Of a stretch of DNA of 53,283 nucleotides, positions 25,734-35,071 are shown piece by piece. The notes below the pieces were generated by a model. That model made no database searches, was not told the origin of the DNA, and saw only the letters and a list, made by a program, of their open reading frames with translations. The DNA comes from Candidatus Poribacteria bacterium (lineage in GTDB: Bacteria > Poribacteria > WGA-4E > WGA-3G), in contig VXMD01000031.1 of NCBI GenBank assembly GCA_009841255.1, positions 50,975-104,257 on the forward strand. The letters run 5' to 3'. Each line of letters begins with the position of its first letter. Positions within the stretch are counted from its first letter, which is position 1. The position numbers and the translations under genes were made by a program.

Positions 25734-28700
25734 TCATAATTCAGGCTTTTCAAAGGGTTCAATTCCTAGCTCTTTGCATTTCGCCTTGACATCATCAGGA
25801 ATCTCCGGTGCTGCAAGTATACTGCGGACTTGCTTGCACGACGGCAGTTTGTACTGAACAGCCGCAATATGCTTATACCTCACGGCTTGCCAAACCTCAC
25901 CATAGCTTTCAGGCAGGATATATGGTTTTACTTCCACAGTTACAGGGTTTCCAGAACTATCCTGCAGTAAAATATCTACCCTATCACCCGATTCAAATTC
26001 GTATTCAGTTTGAACCAATGTTAATCCTGCACCAAGTTGAGAAGGATTATCCGCTAAGTATTCCTTTAAAGTCCGATGTTTTTCACCTTCTCCCCCGCCA
26101 CTTCCACCACTACCATAACCTGTGCTTCTGCTTCTATTAGATGTGCTACTTCGGTATCCATAACGCTGGCGCGTTCTATTCCCACCCGGACGTGGTTGAT
26201 ACTTAGCGGTTTCAGATTCATTCTCTGTTGAATCATCGTTTTCATTTCCGGTGTCTGGATCCTCACGAACCGTTGGCGTTTCGGATTCAGATTCTCCACT
26301 TACGTTCTGGGTGATCCCACCGCCGGTTTTGGTCAAAGATTGTGTATCAGGCGAATTTATGTTCCGGATATCCGATACTGAGTTTATCGGGCTTTCGGAT
26401 TCATCTGAAGTTGAATCGTTATCTGATTCGTCTACTTCCGTTGTTTCACTATCTGTGATCGTTTCCATCTGAGGCACATCGACTCTTGAATCGTCGTCTC
26501 TACTGCTGGAAAGATGGATTTCAGATTCATCAGCTTTATTCGTTAATGATTCATTATTCTCACTATCTATTTTTGGTATTTCACTGTCCGTTGGAATTTT
26601 CATATTGGATTCATCAGATGCAGGATCAGCATCTCCACTGTTAGGCACATCAGGGAGTTTCTCATCAAGAGACTCTGTCTTTTCTTCCTTATCACTTTTA
26701 GGATACTCATTGAGAAATTTGGTATCAAGCCCTTTTCTCTTCCAATTAGAGAGAACCTTGTCTCGTTTTTTTGTCGGTGTCAGCAAATCCTCAACAAATC
26801 TACCCAGTTCTTTGATGTCAAAGTGAGCCTGCAAAGCATCGCCAATAAGCTCAGCATATTCAATTTCATTCACTTCCAATCCTAACCAGAGTTTCGCTTC
26901 CTGATCGCTTACATCCAAAAAACTCAGACGTGGATCCGGATCGGGAACAGGAATACCTTTCAATTTATATGTCACTTTTAGTTCCTTAACGCGGCAAACC
27001 GACAGTTGGTCCAAAACCTCAGCACGTTTTTCTTCTTCAGAGAGGCGCGGTGAATTGAGGAAGGCATAAATGTACCGACATAGGTTTCGCACTTTCCTTG
27101 ACCAATCTGCGTCCTCTTCTTGATCTCCCTCCGAGTGGAATTCGTCTTGTGCCTGAGAGCACTCCTCTATCTTCAGAGTTAAAGCAAGACTTAACAAATC
27201 ATCGTCCCCTGTCCAAAAAGGAACCTTGCCCTCAAAAATCTCACCAATATGGGGATGATCTTTCAAAACTAACTTTTGTCGGGTGAAAAATCCCCACTCC
27301 TTTCCTTCCTTACCGAGCCAGCATTTCTCATTATATATTATCTCCCATTCGTGTTTTTGCCACGTTATTAAACACTTGTAAAGTCTTCGGAGGCGTTCAC
27401 GAACCTTCTTGTCCGCAGCTTGCTCTGTGGTTGCTATCTCTTGAATACGACAAGCGTAATCTCGTTGAGACGCTTGTTCCGAAACTCCGAGATCAATGAA
27501 AAATGATTTCAGTATTGCTGGATAATGTGCTTTAAGGCAACGACGATCATTTTCAAGGACCTCGCTCTTATCTTCCCAAAATACCTCATCCACTCGCCAC
27601 CAGCGCGACTCTGGATTCGGAGTAAAAATCAGGCGATTTTTCTTGAATTCCTCGCTTCGGCGGGCATCTTGTCGATTAAGAGAACGATAAAGTGGTTCAA
27701 CATCTTTGACACTTGCTTCCGTACCACTCAAGGTGCGGAGGTGGTTGAGAACACTATTTGTATCTGCATTCAGGGAGATGTCCAATTTTTCAGCCAACCA
27801 TCGGGCGGTTTGGCTATCTTGGCTGACATCAAAATCAGGGTGTAGGTAAGCCACGCTATTTCCTAATACCTTACGGTTCTCATCAGTTGGAGCAAACAGT
27901 TTAGAAGGCTGACGAAGCTTGCCTTTTTCGTCAGGCAGCCAATCAGTATCTATAAGTAGTTCACGATAGAATAGACCTTCAAATTTTTCGGTCTTTACCG
28001 TTCTTTTAAGACGGGGCACCCGAGAATAGGTGCCTTGAAAAAAGGCATCTCGGCTTGATGCTTCCAACCCTCTTTGTATTTCTGGCGAAAGAGGTTTAAT
28101 CGTTTTAATTAACAGATTCCAGACGGAGCACGAAAGATTTACGCCGTTGCTCTTCTTAATTTGAGCTAACACTTGCGACCACCCAACCCAGCAAGGATCC
28201 ACAATGTGACCATCAAAGTACTGATCCCCTCTTCTGGGAACATTTTTAAATTCGCCATCTTCAAAACGTTGTATACTCTTTTGATATTCAATACCTCGTT
28301 TTTTGCATTCCTCGTGATTACCAACTACTTCTATTTTATCAACTCGCGGCGTATCCATAGCCTTAATCGCCTTCAAAAACTTGAACCAATCTTTTGAATT
28401 AGAGTTGTCATCGAGATATCCACTATCTACAAACCATACACCGCCATTATATACGGAAAAATAGGTTTCCAAGTGAGTATCACCTGTGTAGGCTTCCGGT
28501 AGATAGGCATCATCAGGTTTTACAAAGCTAAAGGTTTCTGGTTGACCGTTGTTATAAGCGCGTAAGATTGGAGTCCTGCAGAGTTCTGCTTTCAATTGCC
28601 AATGCTCATATTTGTCAAGTTTGTCCCATACTTTGAAAATATAACGGACATGCAAGAGATTTTGTTTTTTAGAGGGTTTGTTACACTGAGAATATTGCGG

Positions 28701-30431
28701 GAGAATCCATTTACCAACCATCTCTTGAGGATCTAAACCCCTAACGTCTAACTCCTCCTCGAGGAAGCCTTTGATGTCATGCCCTACTTCTCCTTCAAGG
28801 AGAGCTGACTGAAGGATAGGCAACTCATCCTCATCAAGGAAAGGAGCAATTTCTTCACGCGCTTCATCTGTATCTGGCGGAAAAAACGCCTCGCTCCCAC
28901 ATACATGCTGTCCATTCTCAAGTCGAACCAGCGGTAGTTTCTTTATTCGTTCCAATCCGTTTATTCGCTCCAATTGGGATTCCTGGTCATTTAGATAATC
29001 ATATAAGGAACGCAGCCATTCATTAGACCGAGCCTCAAACCAATTGCAGTCTCGCTTTTCAAGCCAATTTAATACTTGGCTGACACTTATTTCTTTTACT
29101 TTAGCTTCCTGCATAACACTAAAAGCACGACCAGACCGCCCTATATCTGGATGCAACCAACTGCTGTTCGGATATATCCAACTGCATTCAACAAATTCTC
29201 GCAGGGATCCGTGGTGTGGGTAAAATACGTTCTCCGCCTTGGCATACTCTCCATTTTCCGTCGGCACAAACGCTCTTTCCTGCATTGATTTTTGCAGTGC
29301 CTCAGCGATAGGTGAAAATTCACTTGGCACATTATCTTCCTTCAAAGGTACTACGTTAAAGAATGATGGTTCAAGTAAACTATTTACCTTCAATTGTTCC
29401 AAAATTTCCGGGAGAAATTTAGCCGTTTCCTGCACTAACCATTTATTCCATGGATTCTGCTCCGTTTTTTCAATATCGTTACGAGCAGGATTCGTTTGAT
29501 AGCGTGCCTGAATGAAAAATCGCAGATGAGTTTCCTTTTCAGTCGAAAGGTAGGCAAATAATACACAATTATCCATTGCTATAATTTTACCATCTTGTAG
29601 CTTGAAGGCAACTTCAATAGGTTGAAGTTTATCCACAGTTTCTTGAATGCGTTTCCGTCGTTCTGGATATTCTATTTCCAAAAGTTCATCAATGACATTT
29701 GGTGGAGGTTGAAATTTCTTGGAAAAAATGAGGAATCTCTCAGATTCTTGAACCTCGCCGTTCATTGATGCTTTTAACTCAACTTGGTCAGCACCTTGTA
29801 TCTTTCCATATTGACATCGGCAATAGGTTCCTGTCTGTCCGCTGCATATATCATACCATTGAATCGTTTCAAGATGAGGTAGAAAGAGTAAAGGTCGCTT
29901 TTTTAGTAACTGACGAAGTTGATCTTTCAAGAGCTTCAAGTCTTCTTGACGCAGGTTCTCCTTGAAAGGTAGACGAAAGACTGTTCTACCTTCTTCTACC
30001 AACTCTGCAATTCTTGGAGGGACCCTATCAATGCCTTCTACCAAAGATGAAGAAGCTAAATCTTCTAAAGTTTTAGAAATACTCGTAGGATCTGGTAAGC
30101 AAAAACTTTCATCACCAGAATAGACTTCTGGGCGATCCGTGTAGTTGTAAACCGCCTTGAAGCCTTCACCAAAATTGCCAATTTGCGTCAGATCTTTATC
30201 ACTAAAACCGACTGAACTAATCCTGAGTACATCCTCTTCACGGAACTTGCATCCATCGTTCCAAACAAGTAACTCTTTCTCACACAGATGCAATTCAAGC
30301 CGTTTACTTTTACTGTCATCAGCATTTTGAGCGAGTTCATAGACGAAGTGCGTTTTGTCGCCACGTTGCTCACGGATACTACGCAAATTTATACGACTTT
30401 TTTCATTTATTTTTTTGTAGTCTGATGCCAT
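25734..30431 (-). CDS. Sacsin-type ATPase with C-terminal PD-(D/E)XK nuclease
   Basis: A 1565-residue multidomain protein. The N-terminus is a GHKL (Hsp90/sacsin-like) ATP-binding domain: N-box ELAQNADDS (32-40), WNDG (57-60), IGNFGEGFKAVYN (84-96). A large central region has no assigned domain. Residues about 1240-1450 are an acidic Ser/Asp/Glu-rich linker ending in an Arg/Gly-rich patch (RQRYGYRSS, GSGGSGGG). The last 114 residues form a nuclease fold like EndoMS/NucS or DUF3883: GDRVDILL (Asp1486), VTVEVK (Glu1500, Lys1502) and QAVRY. The start at 30431 has AAAGGA upstream. It is the centre of a five-gene minus-strand block and has the domain plan of an anti-phage effector, but no described system is matched with certainty. 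Confidence 0.85.
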   Translation of the reverse strand: MASDYKKINEKSRINLRSIREQRGDKTHFVYELAQNADDSKSKRLELHLCEKELLVWNDGCKFREEDVLRISSVGFSDKDLTQIGNFGEGFKAVYNYTDRPEVYSGDESFCLPDPTSISKTLEDLASSSLVEGIDRVPPRIAELVEEGRTVFRLPFKENLRQEDLKLLKDQLRQLLKKRPLLFLPHLETIQWYDICSGQTGTYCRCQYGKIQGADQVELKASMNGEVQESERFLIFSKKFQPPPNVIDELLEIEYPERRKRIQETVDKLQPIEVAFKLQDGKIIAMDNCVLFAYLSTEKETHLRFFIQARYQTNPARNDIEKTEQNPWNKWLVQETAKFLPEILEQLKVNSLLEPSFFNVVPLKEDNVPSEFSPIAEALQKSMQERAFVPTENGEYAKAENVFYPHHGSLREFVECSWIYPNSSWLHPDIGRSGRAFSVMQEAKVKEISVSQVLNWLEKRDCNWFEARSNEWLRSLYDYLNDQESQLERINGLERIKKLPLVRLENGQHVCGSEAFFPPDTDEAREEIAPFLDEDELPILQSALLEGEVGHDIKGFLEEELDVRGLDPQEMVGKWILPQYSQCNKPSKKQNLLHVRYIFKVWDKLDKYEHWQLKAELCRTPILRAYNNGQPETFSFVKPDDAYLPEAYTGDTHLETYFSVYNGGVWFVDSGYLDDNSNSKDWFKFLKAIKAMDTPRVDKIEVVGNHEECKKRGIEYQKSIQRFEDGEFKNVPRRGDQYFDGHIVDPCWVGWSQVLAQIKKSNGVNLSCSVWNLLIKTIKPLSPEIQRGLEASSRDAFFQGTYSRVPRLKRTVKTEKFEGLFYRELLIDTDWLPDEKGKLRQPSKLFAPTDENRKVLGNSVAYLHPDFDVSQDSQTARWLAEKLDISLNADTNSVLNHLRTLSGTEASVKDVEPLYRSLNRQDARRSEEFKKNRLIFTPNPESRWWRVDEVFWEDKSEVLENDRRCLKAHYPAILKSFFIDLGVSEQASQRDYACRIQEIATTEQAADKKVRERLRRLYKCLITWQKHEWEIIYNEKCWLGKEGKEWGFFTRQKLVLKDHPHIGEIFEGKVPFWTGDDDLLSLALTLKIEECSQAQDEFHSEGDQEEDADWSRKVRNLCRYIYAFLNSPRLSEEEKRAEVLDQLSVCRVKELKVTYKLKGIPVPDPDPRLSFLDVSDQEAKLWLGLEVNEIEYAELIGDALQAHFDIKELGRFVEDLLTPTKKRDKVLSNWKRKGLDTKFLNEYPKSDKEEKTESLDEKLPDVPNSGDADPASDESNMKIPTDSEIPKIDSENNESLTNKADESEIHLSSSRDDDSRVDVPQMETITDSETTEVDESDNDSTSDESESPINSVSDIRNINSPDTQSLTKTGGGITQNVSGESESETPTVREDPDTGNENDDSTENESETAKYQPRPGGNRTRQRYGYRSSTSNRSRSTGYGSGGSGGGEGEKHRTLKEYLADNPSQLGAGLTLVQTEYEFESGDRVDILLQDSSGNPVTVEVKPYILPESYGEVWQAVRYKHIAAVQYKLPSCKQVRSILAAPEIPDDVKAKCKELGIEPFEKPEL

Positions 30432-30463
30432 AATTTGTTTCCTTTCAGAATTTGGCTGAAACT

Positions 30464-30748
30464 TTAGCACGCATCTGTTACGCTTTCCGACTCCTCGAAT
30501 GCGGAATCAAAACGCATTGGGATTTCTCCCTCTTTAATAGATTGAAGCAAGGCTTCGGCATCTTCTATCGACACCTGATGTGATCTGTTAATGGCTGCTA
30601 AGACATGTGAAGGTTGACCTGTTGGTTCAGGTTTTGGAATTTCTGATTTCCAGACGAGGTATTCTAAGTAACACCTCAATTTCTCGATCTCAGCAGCGGA
30701 TAATTTCTCAACGGTCTTAAGAACCCAATTTTTTGTTGTAACTGACAC
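30464..30748 (-). CDS. Small helical protein, antitoxin-like
   Basis: A 94-residue protein with a GTG start and AAGGAGG six bases upstream. The N-terminal half LSAAEIEKLRCYLEYLVWKS is an amphipathic helix like those in small antitoxin-type proteins (DUF2281-like). The C-terminal half contains VSIEDAEALLQSIKEGEIPM, a pattern seen in cyanobacterial antitoxin-like ORFs. No DNA-binding motif is obvious. It ends 32 bases before the sacsin-type gene and is the first gene of that block, so it may regulate or neutralise the large protein. Confidence 0.6.
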   Translation of the reverse strand: MSVTTKNWVLKTVEKLSAAEIEKLRCYLEYLVWKSEIPKPEPTGQPSHVLAAINRSHQVSIEDAEALLQSIKEGEIPMRFDSAFEESESVTDAC

Positions 30749-30826
30749 GACTTTCCTCCTTCACAATATACTGAGATTGTCAATCAAACGGTCGCGCAGC
30801 GATTTTCGCTTCCTGCCCAGCAAGCA

Positions 30827-32449
30827 CTACTCCCCTTCCCGATACTTCAACTCCTGCCAAATAGAACGCATCTGCCACACATCCATCGAAACGACCTTCG
30901 CTTCCCCACCGATGGCGAAAAGCGAGATGCCGTTGCTCTCTTCTTGCTGTGGATAAACGCGCGCAACGACACACTGTCGAGAGAATAGCGGGAATAATTT
31001 GTCGATGCCTCTCCGTGGGAACGCCCATTCCGGCAGACACTCTCCATTGTCAGCGAAGACCTCAATGAGACTCCGGTCGAGGAAAATACGGAGACGCACC
31101 TTGCCATCACTGCTCAGACGGAACGGTGCATTTTCAGGCGGTTTACCGACAAGGTCTGTCCGCAACGAGGAATAGGAGGTGTCGATCTGTAAGCTATCGT
31201 TGGTCTTGCCGTGTCTGTGGTTATAGATAGAGATTTTTGTCCGTTCGCTTCCATCAGGAGAGCGGAACACATACAACCCAAACTCCCGTGCTGTCCCGAT
31301 CTCCACGGTCATATCTATCTCAATCGCTTTGCCCACTACAGTGTCAAGGACCCGTTCTTCATTTGTTGACAGCACAATATCGGTGAGCTGAGTGTGTGTC
31401 GCGCGTAAACCTTTCACCTCTTCTACCGGCTCTATCGCCAACGCGTTGTCCGCTTTCAGCGTCAGGTGCCACGGGAGCGTCATACACAATCCCGATGCGG
31501 CTTCTTCACCCTGCCTTCCGTCCGAGCAATTTAAAATAGCGATGAGGCGACCGCGGGAATCTATTGTTGCAGAGGGACAGGAGACCATCCCACCACCGAA
31601 GGTGCCGTGGTTGATTCTACCGTGGTATTCAGGGGTAAACCTATGTGTTCCGTAATCGTATTCACCGATGTAGTAGCGCGCCGAACGTTTATGACTGAAG
31701 AGGAGCAGAATGTGCTTATCGTTTCCGATAGGCAGGAAATTTGGCACCGCACCGTCTTCACCCAAGTCGCAGAAAACATCGTCAATCAGCAACGGATGGA
31801 GGTATTCCCAGTGGGTCAAGTCCTTTGAATAAAAGAGGTGGGAAGCGGATCTGCGCCGTTCACGAATCCAACCGTTCGCCGATGTTCCTGAGATCGAATA
31901 ATACCCGTCTTCCTCTTTCCAGATACACGGATCAAAGACGTTGTAGGGTTGCTCGTATGCGTTGGTTTCAATGTTCGGAATGACCGGGTTGTTCGGGTGC
32001 TTTTCCCAGTTGAGCAGGAGCGGATCACTGGCAGTGGCGATGCTATTCCCCGACATCTTGCCGTGGTAGATGGCAACAACCCGTTCATCTTCCACGAGGC
32101 ACTGACCACTATAGCAGTGGAGTTCGGTATCCGGATACAACGCAGGTGGGAGATCCTGCCGGTGCACCAAATCCTCGCTATAACAGTGCCCCCAGTGCAC
32201 ACGATCGGCATCCGGGGGACCGAATTGGTAAAACAGGTGATACCTACCTTGCCATTCGCAAAATCCGTTCGCATCCCCCATACCGTAGAGAGAGGAGATA
32301 TGATAGATGGGGCGATATGGATCCGATGCCCACGCCTCTCGCCGTTTCTTGTAGTCCTGCACCGTCTCATCCGTTTCAAGGACAGCGAGTTGCGCCGCCT
32401 CTGTGTCGGGATAGGTTTTACCTCGGAGTTTTTCCCATGCCTCTGCCAT
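30827..32449 (-). CDS. GH32-like glycoside hydrolase, paralogue 1
   Basis: A 540-residue protein with the five-bladed propeller plus β-sandwich plan of GH32 (invertase/inulinase). The nucleophile segment is GMGDANGF (Asp59), the transition-state Asp is in YNVFDPCIW (Asp173). The acid/base position, normally Glu-Cys-Pro, reads GEDGAVPNF (Ala234-Val-Pro), so the expected Glu is absent although Glu231 and Asp232 are close. No signal peptide is visible, so it is probably cytoplasmic. It is related to the gene at 33288, with a secreted protein between them. Substrate uncertain: fructan, sucrose or another glycoside. Confidence 0.8.
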   Translation of the reverse strand: MAEAWEKLRGKTYPDTEAAQLAVLETDETVQDYKKRREAWASDPYRPIYHISSLYGMGDANGFCEWQGRYHLFYQFGPPDADRVHWGHCYSEDLVHRQDLPPALYPDTELHCYSGQCLVEDERVVAIYHGKMSGNSIATASDPLLLNWEKHPNNPVIPNIETNAYEQPYNVFDPCIWKEEDGYYSISGTSANGWIRERRRSASHLFYSKDLTHWEYLHPLLIDDVFCDLGEDGAVPNFLPIGNDKHILLLFSHKRSARYYIGEYDYGTHRFTPEYHGRINHGTFGGGMVSCPSATIDSRGRLIAILNCSDGRQGEEAASGLCMTLPWHLTLKADNALAIEPVEEVKGLRATHTQLTDIVLSTNEERVLDTVVGKAIEIDMTVEIGTAREFGLYVFRSPDGSERTKISIYNHRHGKTNDSLQIDTSYSSLRTDLVGKPPENAPFRLSSDGKVRLRIFLDRSLIEVFADNGECLPEWAFPRRGIDKLFPLFSRQCVVARVYPQQEESNGISLFAIGGEAKVVSMDVWQMRSIWQELKYREGE

Positions 32450-32488
32450 ATCGGATTACCTTTTATTTATTCAGATTATTTATATAAT

Positions 32489-33229
32489 TCACCATAAATG
32501 ACCTTTCAGTTGTGCCCATGTCGTCGTTAATCTGTTTGCCGCTTCAACTGATAACCCTGAACCCCCGCCAAATTTAACATCAATCTCAAATTCATGAATT
32601 GTTTCGTGCACGTCCCGTTCTCTCGGTGTTACAGGTTTCTTCCAACGGTCTTTGTTTGGCTTTCCCTTAGGGACTTTCGTCGCTTCAACGTCGGGCATCG
32701 AGTCCACAATCTTCGATACATCCCATTCAGGGATTTCGCCTACAGGAGAGAGTGTGGCAATATTAGCTGTCCGTCCAATTTCAACCCCATTCAGCCACAA
32801 TATATAAGAATCGTCATAGTCAATCCGAAACATAACTTTTTTCGCTGTAACCGCTTCAGGTGCATCGAAGTGATAGCGCGTGTAAAGTGAGCCAACTTCA
32901 CCCGATTTAATTTCTGTATTGTCATCACCATCACCGTAACCGATGCTGGTGATACCCTTCTTCCAGTTCTTATCGTCAAATTCGAGTTCAGTCCAACCCT
33001 CAACATCTTTGTCAGGAACATGGTATTTTACCTCAACACCCTCATCAAATATAACATCCTTCCCGACAGTGAGTTGAATAATAAGCGTCATATCACTACT
33101 GCTGAACCCGTCATTATAACATCCTGCGGCAAGTACATTATCTTTCGTAAAGATTTTAGGTGTATCAGCGGCATAAGCTAAGGAAGCAAACACGCAACAG
33201 AAGTATAGAAAGATAAACTGTCTAATCAT
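32489..33229 (-). CDS. Secreted galactose-binding-like protein with TTW..LK tail
   Basis: A 246-residue exported protein: MIRQFIFLYFCCVFASLAYA is a signal peptide with an AYA-A cleavage site. The body has one jelly-roll-like half (YHVPDKDVEGWTELEFDDKN-type strand order, and VMFRIDYDDSYILWLNGVEIGR), resembling carbohydrate-binding galactose-binding-like domains. It ends RLTTTWAQLKGHLW, the third example of the shared tail in this window. Flanking GH32-like genes suggest it binds the same glycan at the cell surface. RBS GGAGAAATTACC precedes the ATG. Confidence 0.78.
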   Translation of the reverse strand: MIRQFIFLYFCCVFASLAYAADTPKIFTKDNVLAAGCYNDGFSSSDMTLIIQLTVGKDVIFDEGVEVKYHVPDKDVEGWTELEFDDKNWKKGITSIGYGDGDDNTEIKSGEVGSLYTRYHFDAPEAVTAKKVMFRIDYDDSYILWLNGVEIGRTANIATLSPVGEIPEWDVSKIVDSMPDVEATKVPKGKPNKDRWKKPVTPRERDVHETIHEFEIDVKFGGGSGLSVEAANRLTTTWAQLKGHLW

Positions 33230-33287
33230 GGTAATTTCTCCTATTTTAGTTCTTCCATAATCGGTATAATACTGTGTCTACTGGCAT

Positions 33288-34844
33288 TTATTCATATATA
33301 TTCTGCATCTGCCAAGCATCTAAGGATTTGAGATCACAGGCTTGCCCTTGTGACCGCAACGAAACACCGACACTCTCTTCCTTGTCGGGATAGACACGCA
33401 TCGCTACACACTGCTTCCCATTTGCGAAGACTTCCACAACGCTTTTGTCAACGAATACCCGTAATTTGAGGGTTTCGTCTTGGGCGATGGAGACGGCTCC
33501 GGTTTCGGGGGCGCGTGAAAGCACATCCGACGCCAGCGATGAATACGATGAATCGATCGTGAGCAAACTGTCACGGACGCGATCGGGGATATCCGGGTTA
33601 CGCATCCCGCGTTCTCTGAAGAAAGCGATACGGGTGAACTCCTCTTTCTGCGGCGATCGGAGAACGTTCAATTCCACCATCGGTGCCGATTTCGGATCGA
33701 TTTCGAGTTCAAGCTCCATGGCGTTGCCGTTTATGCCTTCCAGCACGACCTCTTCGTTTGCGGGGAGTGTCATCGCATCGACATGCTGGTGCGCATACCG
33801 CAACGATTCGATGTCGCCAGCGGGTTCAACTCCGACTTCATCTCTGGAGAGGAGCGTCAAACGACGCGGCAACGTCATAATCTGATTCCATCCTTTGGTA
33901 GGTTTTGCTGGATTCATGTTGTAGATGACGATAAGACCGCCGTTACCATCAGGTGTGGCAGACGGGGCATGAACACCCGCAGGTGATGCCGCTCCGAAAT
34001 TGTTTTTCGCACCCGCTGTCACGATGAACTTGTCGCGTTCGGTGTCATAATCACCGAGCAGATACTGACCGCCGCTCATGTGGCTGAAGAAGAGGAGCAT
34101 GTGCCGATCGCCGATGGGCCAAAAGTAGGGACACGCGCCGTCATCGCCGACTAAGGTGTACATATCATCTTCAAGGAAGGGATGTAGGTAGACCCAGTTC
34201 GCAAGGTCTGCCGAACGGAGCAGGAAATTCGCACGCACTCGTTTACCACCCGGTCCGTGGGGAAGGGTGCCACCCGACAGCGAGTAATACAGTCCGTCTT
34301 TTTTCCAAATACACGGGTCGAAAACGCGATAGACCGGTGTTGTACCGTCGGCGTGTTGCGATGGAATAACCGCTTTGCCAGCGACTTTTTCCCAATTGAG
34401 CAGCAACGGGTCGCTTGACACTGCTACCATATTACCGACAACCGTTCCGTGATACATCGCGATTACGCGGTCTTCCTCTACAAGCGTCGCACCTGAGAAA
34501 CAGCATCTTTCCGGGTTCGGATATATCGCATAGGGTAAGTCGCGCCAGTGAATGAGATCGTCGCTAATTGCGTGTCCCCAGTGCTGCCGTGTATCTTCAG
34601 GTGGATATGCCTGATAGAAGAGATGCCAGCGTCCCTGCCAGAAACAGAGACCGTTCGGATCGTTGAGCATCGCTTCAGGGTTGATATAATGATAAATTGG
34701 ACGGTGCGGATCGTCTTCATACGTTTTCCGATAAGCGTTGAGCCGTTGCATCAGCGGGTTCGTCTCCAACGCCGCTTCCTGCTCTTTTAGTGTGTCTGGG
34801 AACGTATAATGCGGTACACGCGAAGTGTAGTCTTCGTTAGCCAT
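33288..34844 (-). CDS. GH32-like glycoside hydrolase, paralogue 2
   Basis: A 518-residue GH32-like enzyme. The ATG at 34844 has AGGAG five bases upstream; the frame opens 34 codons earlier without support. The nucleophile motif is canonical: AMLNDPNGL (Asp62). The second Asp is in RVFDPCIW (Asp176). The acid/base segment is GDDGACPYFWPIG (Ala237-Cys-Pro): again Ala where Glu is expected. Propeller and β-sandwich domains are both present. No signal peptide. Paralogue 1 shares the same substitution, so this pair may belong to a GH32-like subgroup with another acid residue, perhaps Asp234 or Asp235. Confidence 0.82.
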   Translation of the reverse strand: MANEDYTSRVPHYTFPDTLKEQEAALETNPLMQRLNAYRKTYEDDPHRPIYHYINPEAMLNDPNGLCFWQGRWHLFYQAYPPEDTRQHWGHAISDDLIHWRDLPYAIYPNPERCCFSGATLVEEDRVIAMYHGTVVGNMVAVSSDPLLLNWEKVAGKAVIPSQHADGTTPVYRVFDPCIWKKDGLYYSLSGGTLPHGPGGKRVRANFLLRSADLANWVYLHPFLEDDMYTLVGDDGACPYFWPIGDRHMLLFFSHMSGGQYLLGDYDTERDKFIVTAGAKNNFGAASPAGVHAPSATPDGNGGLIVIYNMNPAKPTKGWNQIMTLPRRLTLLSRDEVGVEPAGDIESLRYAHQHVDAMTLPANEEVVLEGINGNAMELELEIDPKSAPMVELNVLRSPQKEEFTRIAFFRERGMRNPDIPDRVRDSLLTIDSSYSSLASDVLSRAPETGAVSIAQDETLKLRVFVDKSVVEVFANGKQCVAMRVYPDKEESVGVSLRSQGQACDLKSLDAWQMQNIYE

Positions 34845-34889
34845 CGTTTCTCCTCTATTGTGTAATATCCATAAAATTCTGTGATTCTT

Positions 34890-34918
34890 AGCATAGCATA
34901 GGAGTGGTTGAATGTCCA
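34890..34918 (-). promoter_or_regulatory. Possible sigma-70-type promoter for the GH32-like genes
   Basis: On the minus strand TGGACA and TATGCT with a 17-base spacer, 46 bases before the start at 34844. The match is moderate. Confidence 0.4.
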
Positions 34919-34959
34919 CAAATTTTAACCGAAAACGGACAGCCAAATATTCCTCACTG

Positions 34960-34988
34960 TTGATTTAGAATAGAGATTTTGCCATACT
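34960..34988 (+). promoter_or_regulatory. Sigma-70-type promoter for the aquaporin gene
   Basis: TTGATT (34960-34965), 17-base spacer, CATACT (34983-34988), 84 bases before the start codon. Confidence 0.5.
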
Positions 34989-35071
34989 TTCTTCGTAAGG
35001 GTTTGAGAGTTATACCGTTGATGAAATAACATTCATTTGGTTGTTCTATTTCAAACACAAGGGGGAGTTTC

